Source: Verrucomicrobiaceae bacterium UBA7681 | GTDB taxonomy: Bacteria > Verrucomicrobiota > Verrucomicrobiia > Verrucomicrobiales > Verrucomicrobiaceae | DNA: 27,341 nt | Assembly (NCBI GenBank): GCA_002482965.1 | Contig: DLGZ01000015.1 | Coordinates: 27,871 to 55,211, forward strand | Direction of reading: 5' to 3' | Part shown: piece after piece, positions 7,803-15,097 of the stretch | Numbering within the stretch: the first letter of the stretch is position 1 | How the letters are laid out: every line of letters begins with the position of its first letter | Position numbers and translations under genes: made by a program | Notes under the pieces: generated by a model | What the model saw: only the letters and a program-made list of their open reading frames with translations | Databases searched by the model: none | What the model was told of the DNA's origin: nothing

Positions 7803-9017
7803 ATGCCCCGCAAAAAGGAATCCGCTTTTGACTCCGTGGAGTCTGTTCTCGCAGACATTCGCGCTGGCCGCATGGTCATAGTCACCGATGACGAAGACCG
7901 TGAAAATGAGGGAGATCTGATCTGTGCCGCTGAAAAAATCACCGCTGATATGGTGAACTTCATGGTGCGGCAGGGCGGCGGCATGCTGTGTGTGCCGGTC
8001 TCTCTCGAAATCGCCGAAAAACTCAATCTGCCGAGCATGGTGCCGGAGAACCGCGAAGCCTTCCGCACTGACTTCACCGTGACCGTTGATGCAGCCAAGG
8101 GCATCAGCACCGGCATCAGCGCCGCCGACCGCTGCCGCACGATCCGTTTGCTGGCGGATGCCCAAAGCAAGCCGGAGGACTTGGTGCAGCCCGGGCATAT
8201 CAACCCCCTCGTGGCCAAGCCGGGGGGCGTCCTGCGTCGCGCCGGTCATACCGAGGCCGCCGTGGATCTGGCCCGCCTCGCCGGACTGCGTGAAGCCGGC
8301 GTGCTCATCGAGATCATGAATGCCGACGGCACCATGGCGCGGCTGCCGCATCTGAAGAAATTTGCAAAGAAGCACGCCCTCAAGATGTGCAGCATTGCCG
8401 ATCTGATCGCGCACCGCCGCCTCAGTGAAAAGCTCGTCGAAAAGATCGAGGTCGTGGACATGCCCACCGACTTCGGTGTTTTCAAACTGCATCTCTATAA
8501 GAGCACCCTCGATGGTGTCCATCACGTGGCCCTCGTCATGGGTGATGTCTTGCCTGATGAACCCGTGCTCGTGCGGGTGCACAGCGAATGCCTCACCGGG
8601 GATGTGTTTTCCTCACGCCGCTGCGACTGCGGCAGCCAGTTGCATGCCGCGATGAAGCACATCGCCACCGCAGGGAAGGGTATCATTGTTTATATGCGCG
8701 GTCACGAAGGGCGTGGCATCGGACTGCATGGCAAGATCATGGCCTACAAGCTCCAGGAGCAGGGTTTTGACACGGTGGAGGCCAATCTGAAACTCGGCTT
8801 TCCCATGGACCTGCGTGACTACGGCATCGGTGCGCAGATCATCTCCGACCTCGGCGTGCGCAAGATCCTGCTCATGACCAACAACCCGCGCAAAGTCGTG
8901 GGTCTCGAAGGCCACAAGCTCGAAATCGTCGAACAAGTTCCCGTTAAATCCACGCCAAAACCCGAGAACGCCCGCTATCTCGAAACGAAAAAGAAGAAGA
9001 TGGGCCACAAGCTTTAG
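7803..9017 (+). CDS. ribBA: Bifunctional 3,4-dihydroxy-2-butanone-4-phosphate synthase / GTP cyclohydrolase II
   Basis: This 404-aa fusion makes both riboflavin precursors. The N-terminal RibB half (about 1-205) has DDEDRENEGD (29-38) for metal and ribulose-5-phosphate binding, TGISAADR (103-110) and RAGHTEAA (146-153). The RibA half has the zinc motif C263-X10-C274-X-C276 (SECLTGDVFSSRRCDCG). It is followed by RGHEGRGIGL (299-308), DLRDYGIGAQI (336-346) and NNPRKV (360-365). The Arg and Tyr of DLRDYG are intact, so both activities are expected. In the loop before EGRGIGL it reads RGH rather than the commoner RQ, a small variation. It opens a tight operon: ribH starts four bases after its stop. 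Confidence 0.96.
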   Translation: MPRKKESAFDSVESVLADIRAGRMVIVTDDEDRENEGDLICAAEKITADMVNFMVRQGGGMLCVPVSLEIAEKLNLPSMVPENREAFRTDFTVTVDAAKGISTGISAADRCRTIRLLADAQSKPEDLVQPGHINPLVAKPGGVLRRAGHTEAAVDLARLAGLREAGVLIEIMNADGTMARLPHLKKFAKKHALKMCSIADLIAHRRLSEKLVEKIEVVDMPTDFGVFKLHLYKSTLDGVHHVALVMGDVLPDEPVLVRVHSECLTGDVFSSRRCDCGSQLHAAMKHIATAGKGIIVYMRGHEGRGIGLHGKIMAYKLQEQGFDTVEANLKLGFPMDLRDYGIGAQIISDLGVRKILLMTNNPRKVVGLEGHKLEIVEQVPVKSTPKPENARYLETKKKKMGHKL

Positions 9018-9021
9018 ACTC

Positions 9022-9525
9022 ATGTCCAATTACGCCTCCAGCCGTCCACGCCCCACCCAGGATCCGATCAACATCGCGATCGTCGCCTCATTGTATAACA
9101 ACCAGTTTGTCCAAGGCCTGCTCAATGCCGCCAAGGAAGAGATCGAAGTCATTGCACCCAATGCTTCCGTCGATGTCTATCGCGTGCCCGGCGCCTTTGA
9201 GATTCCGGTCTGCGTGGAGCACGTGCTGCGCGGCAGCGCGCCGGATGCCGTGATCACCCTGGGGGTCATCATCCGTGGCTCCACTGAGCATGCCGATCTC
9301 GTCGGTGCTTCGGTGACCGATGCTCTGCAGCAGATGGCGGTAAAGCACTGCATTCCCATCATTCATGAAGTGCTGCTGGTCAGCACGGAGGAGCAGGCGG
9401 AGGAGCGCTGCTTGGGCGCTACCATCAATCGTGGCACGGAAGCCGCACAGACTTGTGTCAAAATGATCAATCTGTTCGGCAAGATGAAAGCCAGCTTTGC
9501 CGGCGAACCCCTTGACCACGCCTAA
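9022..9525 (+). CDS. ribH: 6,7-dimethyl-8-ribityllumazine synthase
   Basis: RibH condenses 5-amino-6-ribitylamino-uracil with 3,4-dihydroxy-2-butanone-4-phosphate, the product of RibB, and usually assembles into a hollow shell. The 167-aa protein has VPGAFEIP (55-62) and GVIIRGSTEHAD (81-92), with H90 as the usual catalytic His. It also has STEEQAEERC (121-130) and INRGTEAA near the C-terminus. The middle segment reads PIIHEVLLVSTEEQA, where most families have FGVLTTDTxEQA, so the substrate-pocket loop differs from the textbook enzyme. It sits between ribBA (four bases upstream) and nusB (four bases downstream), a coupled cluster. Confidence 0.95.
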   Translation: MSNYASSRPRPTQDPINIAIVASLYNNQFVQGLLNAAKEEIEVIAPNASVDVYRVPGAFEIPVCVEHVLRGSAPDAVITLGVIIRGSTEHADLVGASVTDALQQMAVKHCIPIIHEVLLVSTEEQAEERCLGATINRGTEAAQTCVKMINLFGKMKASFAGEPLDHA

Positions 9526-9529
9526 CATC

Positions 9530-9970
9530 ATGGGAAGACGCCGCGAAGGCCGCGAGGCCGCCATTCAGTTTCTTTTTGCCTGTGATCTTCAGGGTAAGGA
9601 AAAGCCCGGGGAACCGGAGGATTTCTGGACGCTGCACAGCGCGAGGACCTCCACCCGTGCGTTTGCTGAAAACTTAATCAAGGGTGTACACACCCATCAG
9701 GAGCAGATCGACACAGCGATCACCAAGCTGCTTGAGAACTTCAGCTTCGAACGACTCGCCGCCGTGGACCGCAACGTGCTCCGCGTCGCCTCGTACGAGC
9801 TGCTCTACTGCCCGGAGGTGCCCACGCCCGTGATTTTGAACGAGGCCATCGACATCGCCAAGGCCCTCAGCGCCGGTGAATCTGGATCCTTCGTCAATGG
9901 AGTGCTCGACAAGCTGGCGAAGTCACTGCGCAAACCTGGAGCGCCTGCTCCTGCACCCCAAGCTTCCTAG
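9530..9970 (+). CDS. nusB: Transcription antitermination protein NusB
   Basis: NusB binds boxA RNA with S10 to support antitermination in rRNA transcription. The 146-aa all-helical protein starts GRRREGREAAIQFLFACDL, the conserved Arg-rich opening. It has VDRNVLRVASYELLY (about 80-94), PTPVILNEAIDIAKAL and the closing GSFVNGVLDKLA, all family hallmarks. A short Pro/Ala tail ends the protein. An in-frame ATG at 9497 would overlap ribH; I chose 9530 because NusB begins there. It lies four bases after ribH and nine before ftsY. The ribH-nusB pairing is common across bacteria. Confidence 0.95.
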   Translation: MGRRREGREAAIQFLFACDLQGKEKPGEPEDFWTLHSARTSTRAFAENLIKGVHTHQEQIDTAITKLLENFSFERLAAVDRNVLRVASYELLYCPEVPTPVILNEAIDIAKALSAGESGSFVNGVLDKLAKSLRKPGAPAPAPQAS

Positions 9971-9979
9971 TCTTTTCCG

Positions 9980-10825
9980 ATGGCCGGTTTTTTCAAATCA
10001 CTCCTTCAGCGCTTCACCAAACCCGACATTGACTGGGATGACCTTGAGGCGTCACTCATCGGCGGGGATCTGGGACCAAAGCTGGCACTGCAGATCGTGG
10101 CGGACCTCAAATCACGCCAGCGCACGCTCCACGGCACGGACATCGTGCAGGTGGCGCGTGAGCATGTGCGCAAAATTTTGCCTGAGTCTGTGCCAGCCCT
10201 CGAACCGATTCCCGGAAAGCCCAAGGTGCTGCTCATCGTGGGTGTGAACGGCACCGGCAAGACTACGAGCACGGCGAAACTGGCGCACGTGCTGCACAAT
10301 CGTGGCTACAAAGTGGTGCTGGCCGCCGCAGATACTTTTCGCGCAGCAGCTGTCGAGCAGCTCACGGTCTGGGCTGAGCGTTTAAAGATTCCCCTGGTCG
10401 TCGGTCCGCCGAATGGCGATCCGGCTTCCGTCTGTTTTGACGGATATGAAAAAGCGGTGAAGACGCAGGCAGACTTCCTCATCTGCGACACCGCCGGGCG
10501 GCTGCACACGAAGCATAATCTGATGGAGGAGCTGAGGAAAATTCACCGCATCCTCGGGCGCAAAGATGCCGAATCACCGCATGAAGTGCTGCTGGTCTGT
10601 GATGCGACGACTGGCTCGAATGCACTGCAGCAGGCCCGTGAGTTTAATAAAGTGATCCCTCTCACCGGTGTCATTGTCACCAAGCTCGATGGTAGTGGCA
10701 AAGGCGGAGTGCTTGTGGCGATCCAGCAGGAACTCGCCGTACCCACCCGTTTCATCGGCCTGGGTGAAAGCGTCGAAGATTTTCAAGCGTTTGACTCGCA
10801 GCGGTTCGTGGAAGAACTGCTGTGA
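9980..10825 (+). CDS. ftsY: Signal recognition particle receptor FtsY
   Basis: FtsY is the SRP-receptor GTPase that docks ribosome-SRP complexes at the membrane. This 281-aa form has only a short N domain (about 1-75) and the G domain, without the acidic A domain of E. coli FtsY. Many bacteria have this short type. G1 is GVNGTGKT (88-95), followed by DTFRAAA (118-124), DPASVCFD (147-154), DTAGR (170-174), TKLDGSGKGG (234-243) and GLGES (260-264). It starts with MAGFFKSLLQRF, an amphipathic helix suited to membrane contact. It is the last gene of the rib-nusB-ftsY operon, nine bases after nusB. Confidence 0.96.
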   Translation: MAGFFKSLLQRFTKPDIDWDDLEASLIGGDLGPKLALQIVADLKSRQRTLHGTDIVQVAREHVRKILPESVPALEPIPGKPKVLLIVGVNGTGKTTSTAKLAHVLHNRGYKVVLAAADTFRAAAVEQLTVWAERLKIPLVVGPPNGDPASVCFDGYEKAVKTQADFLICDTAGRLHTKHNLMEELRKIHRILGRKDAESPHEVLLVCDATTGSNALQQAREFNKVIPLTGVIVTKLDGSGKGGVLVAIQQELAVPTRFIGLGESVEDFQAFDSQRFVEELL

Positions 10826-10829
10826 TCAG

Positions 10830-10854
10830 GACCGCAGAGAGGGCGCGCGCGGTC
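10830..10854 (+). other. Weak hairpin downstream of ftsY
   Basis: GACCGC (10830-10835) pairs with GCGGTC (10849-10854) around a 13-base GC-rich loop, starting five bases after the ftsY stop. There is no T-tract after it, so it is not a standard intrinsic terminator. It may stabilise the 3' end of the message or mark a Rho-independent end of a non-canonical kind. Confidence 0.3.
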
Positions 10855-10981
10855 AAAATGTGTACCTTTGACTGGCGCTTTGGTATCTTTGTGGCTCATG
10901 TGAAGTTCATCCCAAGAAATATCTTGTCGAAGGAGTATGGCCTTCGCTAATTAGCAGCACACCTTTTTCAAATCACACCCT

Positions 10982-10986
10982 GGAGG
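10982..10986 (+). promoter_or_regulatory. Shine-Dalgarno that fixes a GTG start
   Basis: GGAGG lies nine bases upstream of the GTG at 10996 and is one of the few strong ribosome binding sites in the window. It supports the GTG start. The zinc-ribbon sequence begins directly after that start, which agrees. Confidence 0.7.
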
Positions 10987-10995
10987 ATATCACCT

Positions 10996-12444
10996 GTGAC
11001 GTTCAAATGCCCCTCATGCGACATGCAACTCAAAGCCGAGCCGGAAATGGCAGGCAAAATCGTCCGCTGTCCCGGTTGCAATACCAAGCTTAGCATTCCA
11101 GCTCTTGCCCCTTCTGCGCTGCCAGCACCCTCGGGACTGCCTGCACCTAGCGGCTTCACGGCTCCTGCTTCGCCCTCAGCGCCTGCTGAAAACGACGCTT
11201 TCGGAGCTGAATATGAACATGGAGCTTCCGCCCCTGAGCAGCCACCCGCCACCGGCACACCTGAGCGGGGTGAGCGCGGCGGCTGGGAGGAAATCGATCC
11301 GACGAATCCCAATGGTCTTTTAAGTTTCGGCATCGGCTTCGTACTGTTCCTCGCCTGGGTGGGCATTCTGTATCCGTTCAAGGCGGCGGACAGTGTCTCG
11401 CCAGCGACCTACACGACCATGCAGTTCATCGCGTCGCTGTTCTTCAAGCACATGCTCGTGAGCTTCATGAACACGCTGTTTTTCACGTGGGCCATGTCGA
11501 TCCTGTATTTGAAGATGCAAAAGCTCAGCCATCAGCGCAAGGCGCTACTGCTGGACGTGCTGCCCTGGGAGCTGGGTGCGGAGATCAACCGCGACAACGT
11601 GGGCCAGTTCATCGACCACGTTTACAAGTTGCCGCACCGTCTGCGTGACAGCATGATGGTCAACCGCATGCGCAAGGCACTGGAGCTTTTTGAAGTGAAA
11701 CAGAATGCCGGTGATGTTACGAACATGCTTTCCAGTCAGTCCGACATCGACGGCATGCGCATCGGTGGCAGTTACGCGCTGTTGAAGGCGTTTCTCTGGG
11801 CGATCCCGATTCTGGGGTTCATCGGCACCGTTATTGGTCTCTCGCACGCCATCGGCGGCATGAATTTCGGCAACATGACGGACCTCAAGGAGGTCACCAG
11901 CACCCTGGGCAAGGTGACCGGCGGTCTTGGAACAGCGTTTGATGCCACGCTGCTCGGCTTGGTGCTGGCGATGACTTTGAACTTCCCGCTCAACGGCATG
12001 ATGAAGGCGGAGGATGACTGCCTCAATGACATCGATTCCTTCTGCAATGAAGTGCTGCTCCCGCGCCTCAATGACGGTGGCAGCATCGCCGGTGGAGACA
12101 CGGCTGGCGTCATGGACACGCTGGTGAAGGCGGTGGCGAATGCGCAGAAGGATTTCCTCGTGGATCTCAATTCGCTGTCAAAGCAGATCAAAGAGCAGGC
12201 CGACAATTTGGACAAACGCGCCAACGCGCATCAACAGCGTGTGGACGCCGAGTTTGCCATGACACTGAACCGCATGCGTGAAGATATGACCAACGCTATG
12301 AAGGACAGCGTCAAGACCACCACCGACTACACGCGTGCCTTGGCCAGCGGCATCCAGTCATTGAACACCCTGCTGTCCGATCTCGGCGGCAAGCAGATCA
12401 TGATTCATCAGGTGAAGAAAAAGGGCTGGTTCAGCAACAAATAA
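10996..12444 (+). CDS. MotA/TolQ/ExbB-type proton channel protein with N-terminal zinc ribbon
   Basis: This 482-aa protein is the A subunit of a putative ion-driven motor. Residues 1-35 are a zinc ribbon, with CPSC (5-8) and CPGC (25-28). A Pro/Ala-rich linker (36-100) leads to TM1 (about 108-128) and TM2 (152-172), then an 85-residue cytoplasmic loop. TM3 (about 260-285) contains PILGFIGTVIGLSHAI and TM4 (306-332) contains GLGTAFDATLLGLVLA, the signature helices of TolQ/ExbB/MotA. The four-TM layout resembles MotA and ZorA more than three-TM TolQ. Residues 375-465 form a helical, probably coiled-coil tail in the cytoplasm. Two single-TM partner genes follow on the same strand. The channel fold is secure; what the motor drives is unknown. 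Confidence 0.88.
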   Translation: MTFKCPSCDMQLKAEPEMAGKIVRCPGCNTKLSIPALAPSALPAPSGLPAPSGFTAPASPSAPAENDAFGAEYEHGASAPEQPPATGTPERGERGGWEEIDPTNPNGLLSFGIGFVLFLAWVGILYPFKAADSVSPATYTTMQFIASLFFKHMLVSFMNTLFFTWAMSILYLKMQKLSHQRKALLLDVLPWELGAEINRDNVGQFIDHVYKLPHRLRDSMMVNRMRKALELFEVKQNAGDVTNMLSSQSDIDGMRIGGSYALLKAFLWAIPILGFIGTVIGLSHAIGGMNFGNMTDLKEVTSTLGKVTGGLGTAFDATLLGLVLAMTLNFPLNGMMKAEDDCLNDIDSFCNEVLLPRLNDGGSIAGGDTAGVMDTLVKAVANAQKDFLVDLNSLSKQIKEQADNLDKRANAHQQRVDAEFAMTLNRMREDMTNAMKDSVKTTTDYTRALASGIQSLNTLLSDLGGKQIMIHQVKKKGWFSNK

Positions 12445-12475
12445 CCGCCTCAACCTTCGCTCACTCATATAGATC

Positions 12476-13417
12476 ATGGCAAAGCGTCGACATGCCGCCA
12501 AAGACGAGATCCTGCTGGTCCCGTTTCTGGACATTCTCTGCTCGTTGATCGGGGTGCTGATCCTCATCATCGTGGTGCTCTGCGTGTCGCAGACCCAGCA
12601 GACCGAGGGGCGTACTCCCGAGGAAGTGCAGATGTCGCAGGATGCGAAGCGTATGCGGCAGGAGATCGTGGAGCGCAAGGCCCAGGACGTAATCCTGAAG
12701 GAAAAGCAGGCCTCTCTGGAGGCACTGCAAAAGCAGATCGACGAAAAAGAGCAGCGCTTCATCAAGCTTCGCAAGCTGATCAACACCTCCAAGGATCTCC
12801 AGGAGGAGAACCTGAAGATCAGCCAGAAGATGCAGAAGGAGCTGGATGATCTGATGCTTGAAATCGAAGGCATGAAGCAGCAGCAGGCGGAGAGCAAAAA
12901 AGAAATCGCCACACTCATGGCCGAGCTCAAGAAGCGCGATGTGCCGCCGGACAAGAAGATCCCGCCCGTGATCGTGCAGCCTTCCGGCACCGGCATGCCG
13001 GCGGATACGAAAGTCTATTTCGTCGAGGCTGGCAGCGGGGCCTTGAAGATCCTCGGTGCCTGGGGTGAGGATTATCGCCTGAGCGCCACGGCGTCGGTGG
13101 TGGTCGCTGATGTCGCGTACAATTACTTTCTCGCCGAAATCGCCAAGAATCCCAATTCGCTGGTGCTGTTTCTCATCCGTGACGATGGGCAGGGAGCCTT
13201 TAACAACGGCGCTGGCCGGGCGGAGAACGACTACAAGGTGCGCGTGGGCAAGCTGCCCATCCCCGGGCGCGGCGTGCTTGACCTCGATTTGTTCTCCAAA
13301 TTTCGCGGCAAGATCCCCCCGCCGCCTGCTGCGCCACCCGCCACGCCTGCGCCTCCTGCGCCTCCTGCGCCTCCTGTGCCCCCGGCCAAAACTACTCCAC
13401 CCAAGAAAGCTGCCTAA
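12476..13417 (+). CDS. MotB/ExbD-like single-TM protein with long coiled coil (B subunit 1)
   Basis: The 313-aa protein starts with a short basic N-terminus and one TM helix (about 17-38). LVPFLDI places an Asp at residue 19, the position of the proton-carrying Asp in ExbD, TolR and MotB. Residues 50-155 are rich in Glu, Lys and Gln with heptad-like spacing and should form a periplasmic coiled coil. A small domain follows: KVYFVEAGSG (179-188) and LVLFLIRDDGQG (229-240). The end is a Pro/Ala tail (281-313). No OmpA-type peptidoglycan-binding domain is obvious. It starts 31 bases after the channel gene, and the second B-type gene begins six bases after its stop. Assignment to the ExbD/MotB superfamily is by TM layout, Asp position and gene context. 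Confidence 0.75.
   Translation: MAKRRHAAKDEILLVPFLDILCSLIGVLILIIVVLCVSQTQQTEGRTPEEVQMSQDAKRMRQEIVERKAQDVILKEKQASLEALQKQIDEKEQRFIKLRKLINTSKDLQEENLKISQKMQKELDDLMLEIEGMKQQQAESKKEIATLMAELKKRDVPPDKKIPPVIVQPSGTGMPADTKVYFVEAGSGALKILGAWGEDYRLSATASVVVADVAYNYFLAEIAKNPNSLVLFLIRDDGQGAFNNGAGRAENDYKVRVGKLPIPGRGVLDLDLFSKFRGKIPPPPAAPPATPAPPAPPAPPVPPAKTTPPKKAA
13349..13375 (+). repeat. Three perfect 9-bp tandem repeats coding Ala-Pro-Pro
   Basis: The unit gcgcctcct occurs three times head to tail at 13349, 13358 and 13367, inside the Pro/Ala tail of B subunit 1. It is in frame and encodes a flexible Pro-rich spacer. The copy number could vary between strains by slippage without breaking the frame. Confidence 0.85.
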
Positions 13418-13423
13418 CACGCC

Positions 13424-14968
13424 ATGGCAAAACGCAAACCACATGAGGAGCAGGAACTGCCGTTCGTCGCCTTGATGGACACGATGACAAATGTCGTCGG
13501 TGTGCTCATCATTGTGCTCGTCATGGTCGGCCTGAGCGTTGCCAGTGCTGTGAAAAAGGTGCTCTCCGACCTGCCGCCCGTCACCAAGGAGGAGCTCAAG
13601 GAAATTCAGGAGCAGGTCAAGCAACTGCCTGAAAAGATCGACCCGGTCAAAGTCGAAGAGAAGCAAAAGCAGGCGGAAGCCCAGCTCAAGCGCGCCATCG
13701 AGGATCTCAAGACCGTCGATACTGCGGATTTGCAGAAGCAGATGAAGTTCATGGATCTCGAGTCCTTCCAGAAGCAGCTGGAAGAGCGGAGAAAAGACCG
13801 GGAGGCGAGCAAGGTCGAGACCGATAAAATATTGGCGGAACTCGAGCGCCTCAAAGCGCTGCTCGACAAGACACCAGTTTACCAGCCGCTTCCGCCCACC
13901 TACGTACGCCTGCCAAATCCGCGCGCCTATCCGGAAAAGCCCAACGAGACCCGCATCCTGGTGGCCAAACAAGGTGTGCTCTTCTTCAACCAGGCCAAAT
14001 TCCTGGGGCCGATCCTTGATGGCATGGAAAAAGTGAAGTCACAGCTCGAATTCCAAAAGGTGGACTATGCGCCCTTTGCCAAGCTGCTTGAAACCATCCT
14101 AGGGACTCCCGCCAATGCCCAGAAGGCGTGGCCTGAAATTGCCCCGCTGGTGGACCGGGTGCAGCTGGAATACGTGGCCCAGGCTTACAAGGCATTGGTG
14201 ATCGGTGGCATCCCGGCCACCAAGGTCATGCTCAGCGACATTGCTGACATCTCCGTGGCGACCCGCCAGACCATGCCCGTCGTCGCCGATGCAATCGTGG
14301 CCGCAGGCAAAGGCGATGTGGCCCCTTGGGTCAAACTGGATCCCGCCCGGCCTCCCGCCCCGCCGGTGATCAAAGCCAGCGTCGGTGGTGGCAAAATCAG
14401 CTTCTCCTGGGGCTCCTTCACCAAAGATGTCAAAGCCACGCCAAAAGATGTCGCGGGCTTCTTCCATGATCTGGCAAAGGTCAAGGGCATCGAAAACGCC
14501 AGCAAGGCCCGTACCATTTACGATGCCGCCCGCGTGCAGGCCATGCTGCAGCGCGCGGCAGCCAGTCCGCTGATGTCAGGGTCGTATGGGTTTGAGCCCA
14601 AGGTCATACCCGCGCTGCCGTATGTGCAACTGGCCCTCACACCCAAAAGCGGCGGCGGCGAGACCATCGCAGCCTTGAAGCAGCCCAACTCGGGATTCAT
14701 TCATCTCATGCGCGACATCAAGGCGGATCCCAACGGGGTGGCCATTTTCCAGGTCATGCCGGAGGCCTTTGAAGCCTATCTGGAAGCTCGCAAAGTCGCT
14801 GATGAAGTGGGGGTGTCTGCCACCTGGGAATTCCTCGCCAAGCTCGACCTCGCAGTCAACATCTCCGGCTATGAAGTTCAGCGTCTGGCACCCACACCGC
14901 CGCGTGCAGGTGCGGGAGCTCCGGGTGCTGCTGTGAGCATCGCCCCGCCAAAACGTGCGCTGGATTGA
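13424..14968 (+). CDS. MotB/ExbD-like single-TM protein with large periplasmic region (B subunit 2)
   Basis: The 514-aa protein begins MAKRK, like its neighbour's MAKRR, and has one TM helix (about 17-40) with VALMDTMTNVVGVL. Its Asp is again at residue 19. A charged helical stretch (50-150) follows. Then come ETRILVAKQGVLFF (175-188), matching in position the KVYFVEAGSG block of B subunit 1, and a long insertion (190-420). A C-terminal module runs from FIHLMRDIKADPNGVAIFQV to VADEVGVSATWEF (about 425-470). The module aligns by eye with residues 217-273 of B subunit 1. I infer that the two are distant paralogues. It ends the motor operon; a hairpin lies seven bases after the stop. No peptidoglycan-binding domain is recognised. 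Confidence 0.72.
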   Translation: MAKRKPHEEQELPFVALMDTMTNVVGVLIIVLVMVGLSVASAVKKVLSDLPPVTKEELKEIQEQVKQLPEKIDPVKVEEKQKQAEAQLKRAIEDLKTVDTADLQKQMKFMDLESFQKQLEERRKDREASKVETDKILAELERLKALLDKTPVYQPLPPTYVRLPNPRAYPEKPNETRILVAKQGVLFFNQAKFLGPILDGMEKVKSQLEFQKVDYAPFAKLLETILGTPANAQKAWPEIAPLVDRVQLEYVAQAYKALVIGGIPATKVMLSDIADISVATRQTMPVVADAIVAAGKGDVAPWVKLDPARPPAPPVIKASVGGGKISFSWGSFTKDVKATPKDVAGFFHDLAKVKGIENASKARTIYDAARVQAMLQRAAASPLMSGSYGFEPKVIPALPYVQLALTPKSGGGETIAALKQPNSGFIHLMRDIKADPNGVAIFQVMPEAFEAYLEARKVADEVGVSATWEFLAKLDLAVNISGYEVQRLAPTPPRAGAGAPGAAVSIAPPKRALD

Positions 14969-14974
14969 GTCTGG

Positions 14975-14991
14975 GTAGGCTCTGGGCCTAC
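14975..14991 (+). terminator. Short hairpin after the motor operon, possible terminator
   Basis: GTAGGC (14975-14980) pairs with GCCTAC (14986-14991) around a five-base loop, seven bases after the stop of B subunit 2. There is no T-tract, so termination is only a possibility. Confidence 0.35.
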
Positions 14992-15097
14992 TGATTATCA
15001 GACGTTTCTGAACAGCCTGTCATAATCCGCGCACTTTTTCAGGAGTTCATGGACAGTCTGCAATCCAGTGACACTTTCGCGCCCTATTCGCGTTCCG

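Noticed and set aside
12461..13972. 503-codon open frame on the minus strand, antisense to both B-subunit genes
   Set aside because: Its product is Leu/Arg/His-rich and low-complexity, with no domain signal. It mirrors the codon bias and coiled-coil composition of the two genes on the other strand.
10996..14968. Zorya anti-phage system
   Set aside because: The channel and TM-Asp partner fit in outline, but there is no OmpA-type domain on the B subunits and no ZorC, ZorD or ZorE gene nearby.
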